Assembly (NCBI RefSeq): GCF_900101475.1
Contig: NZ_FMZV01000002.1
Span: forward strand, 1 to 64,000
DNA: 64,000 nt
Source: Ruegeria marina
GTDB taxonomy: Bacteria; Pseudomonadota; Alphaproteobacteria; Rhodobacterales; Rhodobacteraceae
Direction of reading: 5' to 3'
Both the position numbers and the translations under genes were made by a program. How positions within the stretch are numbered: position 1 is the first letter of the stretch; the number at the start of each line of letters is the position of its first letter. Below are positions 26,273-35,404 of the stretch, one piece after another. Below the pieces are notes generated by a model, which saw only the letters and a program-made list of their open reading frames with translations, did not search any database and was not told where the DNA came from.

Positions 26273-27631
26273 TCAAGCGCTGCGGACCGGTTGCCGCAGG
26301 GTAACAAGTTCTTCGGCCATTACGGGATGAACCGCAACCGTCCTGTCAAAATCTTCCTTGGTCGCGCCCATTTTTACCGCGATGCCGACCAGCTGGATCA
26401 TTTCGCCCGCACCGGGCGCCACGATATGGCAGCCCAGCACCTTTCGCGACGCTTTGGACACGATCAGTTTCATCAGCACCCGCTGGCTGCGCCCGGCAAA
26501 GGCCGACTGCATCGGCTTGAACGAGGTGGCATAGATCTCGACCGGCTCCTGCGCGGCGGCCTCCTCCTCGCTCAGCCCCACGGTGCCCATCTCGGGTTGG
26601 GTGAAGATCGCGGTCGGGATCAGCGCGTGATCGACCGGCGTCGGCTTGCCCCGGAACACCGTATCGACAAAAGCCATGCCCTCGCGAATTGCCACGGGCG
26701 TCAGGTTGACCCGGTCGGTCACGTCGCCGATCGCATAGATCGAGGGCACCGCAGTCTGGCTGTATTCGTCAACAACGATCTGCCCCTTGCGGCCCAGTTC
26801 GACGCCCAGCCCCTCAAGCCCCAGCTCGTCCGCATTGGGCGCCCGGCCGGTGGCGAACATCACCTGGTCGAACAGCTCCTCGTCGCCATTGGTGGCCGTG
26901 ACCCGGATCCGGTCGCCCTCGCGTTCCATCTCCAGCACATTGGTGCCCAGATGCAGCCTGATGCCGTTCCGGCACATCTCCTCGCTGACCAGCCCGCGCG
27001 CCTCGTCGTCAAACCCGCGCAGGATCTGCGCGCCGCGATAATACTGCGTCACCTCGACGCCCATGCCGTTCATGATGCCCGCAAATTCGCAGGCGATGTA
27101 ACCGCCGCCCACGATCAGCATCCGCTCGGGCAGTTTCTCCAGATGGAAGATCTCGTTCGACGTGATGCCCAGCTCGGCCCCCTTGATCTCGGGTTTCACC
27201 GGGCGGCCGCCGGTGGCGATCAGGATATGTTTTGCGCTCTTGCGGGTGCCATCCGACAGCTCGACCGTATGCGCATCGACCAGCCGCGCGCGCATGTCGA
27301 AAGTCTCGACCCCGTTGTTCTTCAGGATGCCACGATAGACCCCTTCCAGCCGGTCCAGTTCCGCATGCAGCTTGCCGCGGAACACCTCCCAGTCGAACGC
27401 GCCCGGCTGGACGTCCCAGCCATAGGCCTGCGCATCCTCGACCAAACCGGCATATTCGCTGGCAAAGACCATAAGCTTTTTCGGCACGCAGCCCCGGATC
27501 ACGCAGGTGCCGCCATAGCGGTCCTCTTCGGCCAGCGCCACCTTGGCCCCGGTCTCACCCGCCGCCACACGCGCCGCGCGCACGCCGCCCGATCCGCCGC
27601 CGATGACAAAAAGGTCGTAATCAAAACTCAT
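26273..27631 (-). CDS. gor: Glutathione-disulfide reductase
   Basis: A 452-residue FAD/NADPH disulfide reductase that regenerates GSH. The redox pair is Cys43/Cys48 in GGTCVIRGCVPKK. FAD motif GGGSGGVRAARVAA lies at 11-24, the NADPH-binding lobe has LIVGGGYIACEFAGIM, and the C-terminal interface has HPVMAEEL with the active-site His. The GR-type CVIRGCVPKK favours glutathione reductase over lipoamide dehydrogenase. It lies 128 bases downstream of rpiA on the same strand. Two GST genes in the window would use its product. Confidence 0.93.
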   Translation of the reverse strand: MSFDYDLFVIGGGSGGVRAARVAAGETGAKVALAEEDRYGGTCVIRGCVPKKLMVFASEYAGLVEDAQAYGWDVQPGAFDWEVFRGKLHAELDRLEGVYRGILKNNGVETFDMRARLVDAHTVELSDGTRKSAKHILIATGGRPVKPEIKGAELGITSNEIFHLEKLPERMLIVGGGYIACEFAGIMNGMGVEVTQYYRGAQILRGFDDEARGLVSEEMCRNGIRLHLGTNVLEMEREGDRIRVTATNGDEELFDQVMFATGRAPNADELGLEGLGVELGRKGQIVVDEYSQTAVPSIYAIGDVTDRVNLTPVAIREGMAFVDTVFRGKPTPVDHALIPTAIFTQPEMGTVGLSEEEAAAQEPVEIYATSFKPMQSAFAGRSQRVLMKLIVSKASRKVLGCHIVAPGAGEMIQLVGIAVKMGATKEDFDRTVAVHPVMAEELVTLRQPVRSA

Positions 27632-27759
27632 GTGCCTGTCTCGCTTTCCTGCCGCCGCCCGAAAGGCGGGGCGCCTTGTCTCTTGCGCGTCGCGACGCGG
27701 TGAACCGTTCACTTAAGGCCCGATGCTCCGAAAACAACGGGCGTCTCGCCTGCCTGCCC

Positions 27760-28548
27760 CTAATCCGCCAGATCGGTGAACAGGTTGTCGCTTTCGACAA
27801 AATCCAGCCGGTCATGTTCCACCGTGCCCTGGTTGATGTCGCGGATCTCCACCCGCCCGTCGCCATGCCCCAGCACCACGGTATCGCAAATGTCGATGAA
27901 AAGTCCGTTCTCGACCACACCGGGGATCTGGTTCAGCACCAGTGCCACCTGCCTTGGATTGCCGATCCGTTGCAGGTGCAGGTCCAGGATATGGTTGCCC
28001 TCGTCGGTAATGAAAGGCGTGTCGCCGTTCATCCGCAACGTCGCCGTCCGCCCCAGCACATCCATCGAGATCAGCGTCTCCTCGATCAGCGCCTGGGTGG
28101 TCTGCCAGCCAAATGGGATCACCTCGACCGGCAAGGGAAAGGCGCCCAGACGACCCACTTCCTTGCCGACATCGGCAATCACCACCATCTGGTCCGACGC
28201 GGTCGCCACGATCTTTTCCTGCAACAGTGCGCCGCCGCCGCCCTTGATCAGGTTCAGGTCGCCGTCAAATTCATCCGCCCCGTCGATCGTGATGTCGAGC
28301 CAGCGCGCCTCGTCCAGCGTGATGATCTCGATCCCCACCTCGCGGGCAAGCTGCGCCGTGCGGGTCGAAGTCGGCACGCCGCGCATCTTCAGCCCCTCCT
28401 TGCGCACCATGTCGCCCAGGCAGCGCACCAGCCAGGCCGCGGTGGACCCGGTGCCCAGACCGACGCGCATTCCGTCCTCGACCATGTCGGCCGCGCGTTT
28501 GGCGGCGACGAACTTGGCCTTGTCGATGGGCGACAATTCTCCGGTCAT
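27760..28548 (-). CDS. rpiA: Ribose-5-phosphate isomerase A
   Basis: Interconverts ribulose 5-phosphate and ribose 5-phosphate in the pentose phosphate pathway. The 262-residue protein has the phosphate loop GLGTGSTAAWLV, the catalytic-Asp region DITIDGADEFDGDLNLIKGGGGALLQEKIVA and the PVEVIPFGW segment. GGGATG precedes the ATG at 28548. Confidence 0.97.
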   Translation of the reverse strand: MTGELSPIDKAKFVAAKRAADMVEDGMRVGLGTGSTAAWLVRCLGDMVRKEGLKMRGVPTSTRTAQLAREVGIEIITLDEARWLDITIDGADEFDGDLNLIKGGGGALLQEKIVATASDQMVVIADVGKEVGRLGAFPLPVEVIPFGWQTTQALIEETLISMDVLGRTATLRMNGDTPFITDEGNHILDLHLQRIGNPRQVALVLNQIPGVVENGLFIDICDTVVLGHGDGRVEIRDINQGTVEHDRLDFVESDNLFTDLAD

Positions 28549-28664
28549 GACGGCATCCCCTGTTGCGAATGCGGGCGTTATAGCAAGGATACGCCGCTAT
28601 GCGAGGGAGAATTGCACCCGTGCCGCCCTGCGCAAGCCCTCGGGGGGGCGGAAACGCCGTTCCG

Positions 28665-30065
28665 TCAGCCGCCCAGGCGCCCTTCCACCTCTGCGGTGAA
28701 ATCCTCGCCCCGGCGCTCGAAATTGTCATACTGGTCAAAGCTCGCCGCCGCCGGGGCCAGCAGCACCGTGTCCCCTGCCTCAGCCTCTTCCATCGCCCGC
28801 TCGACGGCGCGCGCCATGGTGGTGCAGACCTCGGCCTCCACCTCCAGCTGAAGCGCGAACTGCGCCGCCTCGCGCCCGATCACATAGGCCTTCAGCACTT
28901 CGCCCAAGGCCCCGTTCAGCGCCGCGATGCCGCCCTCCTTCTGCAAGCCGCCGCAGATCCAGCGGATCCGCCGGAACGCGCCCAGCGCCTTTTGCGCCGC
29001 GTCCACGTTGGTGGCCTTGCTGTCGTTGACAAAGGTGACGCCGCCCGCCTCGGCCACGATCTGGCTGCGGTGCGGCAGGCCGGGATAGCTGCGCATCCCC
29101 GCCTCGATCGTCCGCGGGCTCAGCCCCAGCGCCCGGCAGGCCGCATAGGCCGCACAGGCGTTCTGGTGGTTGTGCACCCCCGGCAGGCCGCGGATCTCGC
29201 GCAGGTCGATCGAGCCCGCCTGCCGCCCCTTGCGGTATTCGCTCAGGAACCCCTTGCGCGCGAAGACCTGCCAGCCCGGCCCGGTCAGCTTGCGGCTGAC
29301 CGACACCCGGATCACCCGGTCGTCCGCCGGCCCCTCCGAAAGCTGCCCCGCCAGGTACAGCCCCTCGGTCTCGTCTACCCCGATCACCGCCCGGTCCGGC
29401 CCGCCCTCGGCAAAGAGGCGCCGCTTGGCCGCGAAATACCCGCCCATACCGGCATGCCGGTCCAGGTGATCGGGTGAGAGATTGGTGAACACCGCCACAT
29501 CCGGCGTCAGCGCGCGGGCCAGATCGGTCTGGTAACTGGAAAGCTCCAGCACCACGACCGAGCCCTCTTCGCCCGGCGCGATATCCAGCACCCCGCGCCC
29601 GATATTGCCCGCCAGTTGCGCGGGCCGCCCCGCCTCGGTCAGGATGTGGTGGATCAGCGCCGAGGTGGTCGATTTCCCATTCGACCCGGTCACCGCCACC
29701 ACCCGCGGCAGCGTGTCGAACCCGTCCCACTCAGGGCCCGCAAAGGAGCGGAAGAACAGCCCGATATCGTTGTCCACCGGAATGCCGGCCTCCAGGGCCG
29801 CGGCAATCACCGGGTTCGGCTCGGGGTAGAGATGCGGAATGCCCGGCGATACGATCAGGCAGGCGACATCGTCCCAGACACCCGGCTTGCGCAGGTCGCG
29901 GATGACGAATCCCTCGCCCTCGGCACCCTCGCGCGCGGCCGCGTTGTCATCCCAGCAGAGCGCCTCGGCGCCCCCCGCCCGCAAGGCCCGCGCCGTGGCC
30001 AGCCCCGACCGGCCCAAGCCCAAAACCGCCACATTCGCGCCCGCAAACCCTCTGACCGGGATCAT
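28665..30065 (-). CDS. murD: UDP-N-acetylmuramoylalanine-D-glutamate ligase
   Basis: Adds D-Glu to UDP-MurNAc-L-Ala in the cytoplasm. The 466-residue protein has the N-terminal Rossmann part ([18 protein letters not shown]), the Mur ligase ATP loop ([20 protein letters not shown]), [21 protein letters not shown] and a C-terminal [16 protein letters not shown]. It should follow mraY in a typical dcw cluster but here is separated by about 1.3 kb with an opposite-strand deaminase, and rpiA/gor follow instead of ftsW. GGGAGAG precedes the ATG. Confidence 0.96.
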   Translation of the reverse strand: MIPVRGFAGANVAVLGLGRSGLATARALRAGGAEALCWDDNAAAREGAEGEGFVIRDLRKPGVWDDVACLIVSPGIPHLYPEPNPVIAAALEAGIPVDNDIGLFFRSFAGPEWDGFDTLPRVVAVTGSNGKSTTSALIHHILTEAGRPAQLAGNIGRGVLDIAPGEEGSVVVLELSSYQTDLARALTPDVAVFTNLSPDHLDRHAGMGGYFAAKRRLFAEGGPDRAVIGVDETEGLYLAGQLSEGPADDRVIRVSVSRKLTGPGWQVFARKGFLSEYRKGRQAGSIDLREIRGLPGVHNHQNACAAYAACRALGLSPRTIEAGMRSYPGLPHRSQIVAEAGGVTFVNDSKATNVDAAQKALGAFRRIRWICGGLQKEGGIAALNGALGEVLKAYVIGREAAQFALQLEVEAEVCTTMARAVERAMEEAEAGDTVLLAPAAASFDQYDNFERRGEDFTAEVEGRLGG

Positions 30066-30398
30066 GCTCGCTCTCCCTCAAACCCATCTGACTGCCACCC
30101 TGTACCGAGGCTTTGGCGGATTGCAAGCAGGGTCAATCGGGGATCCGGAAAAGGAACCTGTTCCGGTCCGCGCGTGCGGTTGTTTGACTCGACCGGTGCC
30201 GAGAAGACCCGATCCGCCGTCCGCCTGTCCGAACTTGGCCGCAGCGCGGTCGGGCCATGATCTCAAGAAGAACGGACGTTTTTCAATGCGGTTCAGACCG
30301 GTCCGTGATATCAAAGCAAGGATGGCGGACCTGGTCGCTTTTGCGTTCGGCACAGGCCCGGTCACCCCTCTCACCTTCTCCAGCAAAGGTCGTTCGTC
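30066..30398. other. Divergent intergenic region murD/deaminase, no gene seen
   Basis: The 333 bases between the divergent murD and deaminase genes contain no frame with a ribosome site and no recognisable repeat. Promoters for both genes are expected here; none is clear by eye. Confidence 0.5.
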
Positions 30399-30869
30399 AT
30401 GACACGAGATCAGATGATCGCCCATATCCTCGCCGCCAATGCCGTTGCCAAAGGCGCCGCAGAACATGGCCATCACCCCTTCGGCGCGGTGCTCGTCGGG
30501 CCCGACGATACGATCCTCATGCGTCAAGGCAACATCGACACAGTCCATCATGCCGAAACCGAACTCGCCCGGCGTGCCGCGTCAGCCTACGCGCCAGAGT
30601 TTCTGTGGACCTGTTCGCTGGTCACCACCGCAGAGCCCTGCGCCATGTGTGCCGGTACTCTCTATTGGGCAAATATCGGACGGCTGATCTACGGCTTCGA
30701 AGAGACGACGCTTCTAGCGCTTACCGGAGACCACGCCGAGAACCCGACCCTGAACATGCCCTCGCGCACAGTGCTCGCATCCGGACAAAAGAAGATCGAG
30801 GTACACGGCCCCTTCCCGGAAATCGAAGAGGCGCTTGTGGCGCCGCATCGCGATTTCTGGCGTCAGTAG
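30399..30869 (+). CDS. Cytidine/guanine-type nucleoside deaminase
   Basis: A 156-residue zinc deaminase of the CMP/dCMP deaminase superfamily. The zinc/catalytic motif is HAE (51-53, Glu53 as proton shuttle) with PCAMC (Cys81, Cys84). NTD-like HHPFGAVLVGPD and the length resemble guanine deaminase/tRNA-adenosine deaminase relatives; the TadA tRNA-binding features are not clear, so the base is undetermined. It lies in the gap that breaks the dcw cluster, on the opposite strand. AAAGG precedes the ATG. Confidence 0.85.
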   Translation: MTRDQMIAHILAANAVAKGAAEHGHHPFGAVLVGPDDTILMRQGNIDTVHHAETELARRAASAYAPEFLWTCSLVTTAEPCAMCAGTLYWANIGRLIYGFEETTLLALTGDHAENPTLNMPSRTVLASGQKKIEVHGPFPEIEEALVAPHRDFWRQ

Positions 30870-31236
30870 AGTAGCCTGCCGGCATCGGCCTTCCGGCTGG
30901 CATGACCACGCCCCGCCCTTTCGTACCCGGCTGCATCGGCAGCGTGACCCGTGCGACCAGAGGGAAGTTCGGCGCAATCGCGATCTCATCAGACAATCCG
31001 CCTTCCGGTCCTCCGGGGAACTGCCAATTTAAGAAGCTCAGACCGACTGAGGCCCAAAAGGAGCCGCGCCGCCGACGCACCCGAAGGCCGTCTGGACCCG
31101 GATCGTGCCCGCCACCCTGTACCCGCTCACTGACGGTTTCCACGCGGACTCGGTCGGGGTCGTGGAAAGGCCGGCACTCCGATTGATCAAGCGACCACTA
31201 GGCGTCCCATAAGCGCCATCAGGACGTCTGCTCCAC
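30870..31236. other. Intergenic stretch inside the interrupted dcw cluster, no gene seen
   Basis: About 370 bases downstream of the deaminase. Open frames occur on both strands but none has a credible start or a recognised family. It may be scar or remnant sequence from the event that separated mraY from murD. Confidence 0.4.
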
Positions 31237-31401
31237 TCAAGTCGCCATTATCAATCCCGGAACACCATCTTGTTGCGGCTTGGCCTCGAGATAGAGACCC
31301 AACCGCCTCGCCATCGCGACCTGCACGGCCAGAAACGAGACAAACGGTGTCCCAATCAGGAGCAGCCCCACCCCGTACAAAACGGTCAATTCACGGGACA
31401 A
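31237..31401 (-). CDS. Possible 54-residue membrane protein downstream of mraY
   Basis: A frame starting at TTG 31401 (GAGG 8 bases upstream, overlapping the mraY 3' end) and ending at TGA 31239-31237. The product would read SRELTVLYGVGLLLIGTPFV, then SFLAVQVAMARRLGLYLEAK and a polar tail. It has one clear hydrophobic helix followed by a basic patch. The ribosome site and composition argue for coding, but no family is recognised and the start is non-ATG. Confidence 0.35.
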   Translation of the reverse strand: MSRELTVLYGVGLLLIGTPFVSFLAVQVAMARRLGLYLEAKPQQDGVPGLIMAT

Positions 31402-31411
31402 AAGGCCCGCC

Positions 31412-32494
31412 TCAGCGGATCTTCAGCGTCGCCAGACCGATCATCGCCAAGATCAGCGAGATGATCCAGAACCGGATCACGATGGTGGGCTCGGCCCAGC
31501 CCTTCTTCTCGTAATGGTGATGGATCGGGGCCATCAGGAACACCCGCTTCCCGGTCCGCTTGAAATAGAGGACCTGGATGATGACACTCAGGGCTTCCAC
31601 GACAAAAAGCCCGCCGACAATGGCCAGTACCAGCTCGTGCTTTGTGGCCACCGCGATCGCGCCCAGCGCGCCGCCCAGCGCGAGCGAGCCGGTATCGCCC
31701 ATGAAGACGGCGGCCGGAGGCGCGTTGTACCACAGGAACCCCAGCCCGGCGCCAAAGAGCGCGGCGGTGAAGATCAAGATCTCTCCGGTCCCCGGTACAT
31801 AATGTACATCGAGATATTCGGTGAAATCGACCCGCCCCACCGCATAGGCGATGACGCCCAGAGTGGAGGCCGCGATCATCGCCGGCATGATCGCCAGACC
31901 GTCCAGACCGTCGGTTAAATTGACCGCGTTGGCGGCGCCCACGATGACGCAAATCGAGAAGGGAATGTAGAAATAGCCGAGGTTTATCAAGGTGTTCTTG
32001 AAGACCGGCAGGGCCAGTTGGTTTTGCAGTGCCTCGGGGTGGTTATAGCCGGCCCAAAGCGCGGCGATCACCGCGATGATGATGCCCAGGGCCAGCCGCA
32101 GTTTGCCCGGCACGCCCTTGGTGTTCTGCTTGGAGACCTTGGCATAGTCGTCGGCGAAACCGATGCTGGCATAGGCGAGTGTCACGAAGAGCACCAACCA
32201 GACAAACGGATTGTCCCACCGCGCCCAGAGCAGGGTCGAGGTGACCAACGCTCCTACAATCAGCAACCCCCCCATCGTGGGCGTCCCCGCCTTCGAGAAA
32301 TGTCCCGCCGGTCCATCGTCACGGATAGGCTGGCCCTTGCCCTGCTTGCGGCGCAGTACGTTGATCAGCGGCCTTCCGAACAGGAAACCGAAGATGAGCG
32401 CCGTCATGAAGGCACCGCCCGCCCGGAAGGTGATGTAGCGGAAGAGGTTCCAGACATCCCCCCCGTCCGACAAGATCGTCAACCAGTATAGCAT
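31412..32494 (-). CDS. mraY: Phospho-N-acetylmuramoyl-pentapeptide transferase
   Basis: MraY transfers phospho-MurNAc-pentapeptide to undecaprenyl phosphate, giving lipid I at the inner membrane. The 360-residue protein has about ten helices and the conserved loops: [21 protein letters not shown] (catalytic DD), [10 protein letters not shown] and [33 protein letters not shown] precedes the ATG at 32494, 11 bases after the murF stop. Confidence 0.97.
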   Translation of the reverse strand: MLYWLTILSDGGDVWNLFRYITFRAGGAFMTALIFGFLFGRPLINVLRRKQGKGQPIRDDGPAGHFSKAGTPTMGGLLIVGALVTSTLLWARWDNPFVWLVLFVTLAYASIGFADDYAKVSKQNTKGVPGKLRLALGIIIAVIAALWAGYNHPEALQNQLALPVFKNTLINLGYFYIPFSICVIVGAANAVNLTDGLDGLAIMPAMIAASTLGVIAYAVGRVDFTEYLDVHYVPGTGEILIFTAALFGAGLGFLWYNAPPAAVFMGDTGSLALGGALGAIAVATKHELVLAIVGGLFVVEALSVIIQVLYFKRTGKRVFLMAPIHHHYEKKGWAEPTIVIRFWIISLILAMIGLATLKIR

Positions 32495-32505
32495 GCGCCC
32501 CGTCC

Positions 32506-33909
32506 CTAATCGTTCGCCGATTTTTCCGATCCGGCCCCATGGCCCATTTCCCGCAGCGCGTCAACAAGCCGCGCCAATCCCATGCTGAGCGATCCCTTGA
32601 CCAGCACGATATCGCCGGCGGCGACCAGCTCGGGAACCCGTACCGCCATCTCCGCACTGGTTTCCGCCCAAAAACCCCGCTTGCCCTCGGGCAGCGCCGC
32701 GTGCAGCTCCCGCATCAGCGGGCCGATGCAATGCACATGGTCGACGTCGGCCATCGCCGGATGGGCCGCCAGTCCGGCGTGCAACACCGCGGCTTCCGGC
32801 CCCAACTCCTTCATGTCGCCCAGAAAGGCGATGCGGCGCGGACCGGACGTCAGCGCCAGCACATCGAGCGCCGCGCCGGTCGAGGTGGGGTTGGCATTGT
32901 AGCTGTCGTCCAGCAGGGTAATCACACCGTCAGACAGCGTGACGGTTTCCCGCGCGCCGCGCCCCTTGTAGGGAACCCAACCTTCGAGCCCGGCCAGCGC
33001 CGGCAACCGATCGGCGTCCAGCGCGTCGCAACAGGCCAGCGCGCCCAAGGCGTTCATCGCGAAATGGAGACCCGCCGTTTGAAGAGTGAAACTCACGCGC
33101 CCCTCGGGGGTTTCCGCCTCGGCGCGGGTCTGGGTTCCCTCGACCCGGGCTGCGAGCAGGCGATAGTCCTGCGCGGTGCGACCAAAGGAAACCTGCCGCG
33201 CCCCGACGTCAGCGGCGACCTGACGCAGGATATCGGCCTCGGCGATATCGGCGTTCAGCACCGCCACCCCGCCGGGTTCCAGCCCTTGCATGATCGCGGC
33301 CTTTTCACGGGCGATGCCGGCCACGTCGTCAAAGGCTTCGAGATGCACCGCAGCGACGGTGGTGACCATCGCAACATGCGGCCGGGCCTGCCGGGCCAGC
33401 GGGGCGATCTCTCCGGGATGGTTCATGCCGATCTCGATCACCGCATACTCGGTGTCGCGCGGCATGCGCGCAAGGGTCAGCGGCACGCCCCAATGGTTGT
33501 TGTAGCTGGCAACGCTGGCATGGGTGCGCCCCTGCGTGCCCAGCATGGCGGCCAGCATCTCCTTGGTCGAGGTCTTGCCGACGCTGCCGGTCACCGCCAC
33601 GACCCGCGCGCCGGTGCGCGCGCGTCCGGCACGGCCCAGCGCCTCGAGCCCGGTTTGGACGTTATCGACCAGCAACAGCGGCGCATTCTCGGGCACCCCC
33701 TTGGGAATGCGCGAGACCAACGCGGCGCCCGCGCCCTTTTCCAGCGCCTGAGCCACGAAGTCATGCCCGTCGCGCGCCGCGGTCAGCGCCACGAAAAGGT
33801 CTCCCGGTTCGAGAGTGCGGGTATCGATGGATACGCCGGCGACCTGCCAGTCGCCGATGGCGCGGCCTCCGGTGGCCTTGGCGGCCTCGGTTGCGGTCCA
33901 GAGTGTCAT
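32506..33909 (-). CDS. murF: UDP-N-acetylmuramoyl-tripeptide-D-alanyl-D-alanine ligase
   Basis: Adds D-Ala-D-Ala to the UDP-MurNAc-tripeptide. The 467-residue protein has the ATP loop [40 protein letters not shown] and [15 protein letters not shown], plus the MurF-type N-domain ([20 protein letters not shown]). The ATG overlaps the murE stop by 4 bases. Confidence 0.97.
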   Translation of the reverse strand: MTLWTATEAAKATGGRAIGDWQVAGVSIDTRTLEPGDLFVALTAARDGHDFVAQALEKGAGAALVSRIPKGVPENAPLLLVDNVQTGLEALGRAGRARTGARVVAVTGSVGKTSTKEMLAAMLGTQGRTHASVASYNNHWGVPLTLARMPRDTEYAVIEIGMNHPGEIAPLARQARPHVAMVTTVAAVHLEAFDDVAGIAREKAAIMQGLEPGGVAVLNADIAEADILRQVAADVGARQVSFGRTAQDYRLLAARVEGTQTRAEAETPEGRVSFTLQTAGLHFAMNALGALACCDALDADRLPALAGLEGWVPYKGRGARETVTLSDGVITLLDDSYNANPTSTGAALDVLALTSGPRRIAFLGDMKELGPEAAVLHAGLAAHPAMADVDHVHCIGPLMRELHAALPEGKRGFWAETSAEMAVRVPELVAAGDIVLVKGSLSMGLARLVDALREMGHGAGSEKSAND

Positions 33910-35387
33910 GCGCCCCGTCCTTCCAATGCGGCCACGGCAATGCTGGCCTGTTCCACATCGTCGAAGGGCAGCACCCTGTCACCGACGATCTGGCCGCTTT
34001 CGTGCCCCTTGCCGCAGATCAACAGCGCATCGCCCGGTTCCAGCGCATCCACGCCACGCAGGATCGCCTCGGCACGGTCCCCAACCTCGATGGCCTCTGG
34101 CGCGCCCTGCATCACCGCCGCCCGGATCACGGCGGGGTCCTCGCTGCGCGGATTGTCGTCGGTGACAAACACGATATCCGCATTCGCTGCCGCCGCCTGG
34201 CCCATCAGCGGGCGTTTGGTGGCGTCGCGGTCCCCGCCGGCACCGACAATGGCCACCAGCCGGCCCATCACATGCGGACGCAGCGCCCGCAGCGCGGTCG
34301 ACACCGCGTCGGGCGTATGGGCGTAGTCGACAAAGACCGTCGCGCCATTATCGCGGGTTGCGGCAAGCTGCATCCGGCCCCGGACGGTGGACAGATGCGG
34401 CAGGGTCTCGAAGACAGGCTCCGGGTCGCCGCCGCTTGCGATCACCAACCCGGAGGCCAGCAGGATGTTTTCCGCCTGGAAGCCTCCGATCAGGTTCAGG
34501 CGGGCCTGATGTGGCTTGCCTCGCCACGCGAACAACAGCTCCTGGCCTGTCGCATCGAACCGCTGGTTGATGAGGCTCAAATCGCAGGGCCCGCGACCCA
34601 CGGTCAGAATCGCTTGCCCCCGCGCGGCGGCGATGGCGCGCATCTCGGCGCCCTTGGCATCGTCCATGTTGATCACCGCGACACCGTCGGGCGGCAGCAC
34701 CCGGCGGAACAGCGCGGCCTTGGCGGCGAAATAGGCCTCGAAAGTGGCGTGATAATCCAGGTGGTCCTGGGTGAAATTGGTGAAACCGGCCGCTTTCAGG
34801 TGCACACCGTCCAGCCGGCGCTGTTCCAGCCCGTGGCTGGACGCCTCCATCGCCGCATGGGTGACGCCTGCGGCCGCAGCCTCCGCCAGACAGCGATGCA
34901 GGGTAATCGGGTCCGGCGTCGTATGGGCCAGCGGTGCGGTCCATGCGCCTTCGACCCCGGTGGTGCCAAGGTTCACGGCGGTATGGCCCAGCTCGGTCCA
35001 GATCTGCCTGACAAAGGTAGAGACCGACGTCTTGCCGTTGGTTCCGGTGACTGCGACCATGGTGTCAGGCTGCCCCCCGAACCAGAGTGCCGCGGCGCAG
35101 GCCAGCGCCTGGCGCGGGTCCTCGACCACGACCAGGGCGGCATCCGAGGCCGCCAGTTCGCTTTCGGCAATGCCTGCGCCTTCGGCATCGGTCAGAATCG
35201 CGGCCGCACCCATGCGCAGGGCATACTGGATGAATTCGCCGCCATGTACCCGGGTACCGGGCAGGGCCGCGAAAAGATAGCCGTCCCTGACCTGACGGCT
35301 GTCCAATGCCAGACCAGCGATCACCGGATCCTTGCCGCGCCGTGCAGTGAGGGCCAGTTGACCGAGTGTCTTTGCCGTTTCGCCCAT
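33906..35387 (-). CDS. murE: UDP-N-acetylmuramoyl-L-alanyl-D-glutamate-meso-diaminopimelate ligase
   Basis: Adds the third stem-peptide residue. The 493-residue protein has AVTGTNGKTSVSTFVRQIW, the carbamylated-lysine region, NFTQDHLDYHATFEAYFAAK and the specificity motif DNPRSEDP, which marks meso-diaminopimelate as substrate (expected for a Gram-negative). GAGGGCGG precedes the ATG. It overlaps murF by 4 bases and starts 17 bases after the ftsI stop. Confidence 0.97.
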   Translation of the reverse strand: MGETAKTLGQLALTARRGKDPVIAGLALDSRQVRDGYLFAALPGTRVHGGEFIQYALRMGAAAILTDAEGAGIAESELAASDAALVVVEDPRQALACAAALWFGGQPDTMVAVTGTNGKTSVSTFVRQIWTELGHTAVNLGTTGVEGAWTAPLAHTTPDPITLHRCLAEAAAAGVTHAAMEASSHGLEQRRLDGVHLKAAGFTNFTQDHLDYHATFEAYFAAKAALFRRVLPPDGVAVINMDDAKGAEMRAIAAARGQAILTVGRGPCDLSLINQRFDATGQELLFAWRGKPHQARLNLIGGFQAENILLASGLVIASGGDPEPVFETLPHLSTVRGRMQLAATRDNGATVFVDYAHTPDAVSTALRALRPHVMGRLVAIVGAGGDRDATKRPLMGQAAAANADIVFVTDDNPRSEDPAVIRAAVMQGAPEAIEVGDRAEAILRGVDALEPGDALLICGKGHESGQIVGDRVLPFDDVEQASIAVAALEGRGA

Positions 35388-35404
35388 GCCGCCCTCATAC
35401 CTGC

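Noticed and set aside
30721-31143. 140-codon minus-strand frame overlapping the deaminase end
   Set aside because: Half of it is antisense to the deaminase and the rest has no recognisable domain or start signal.
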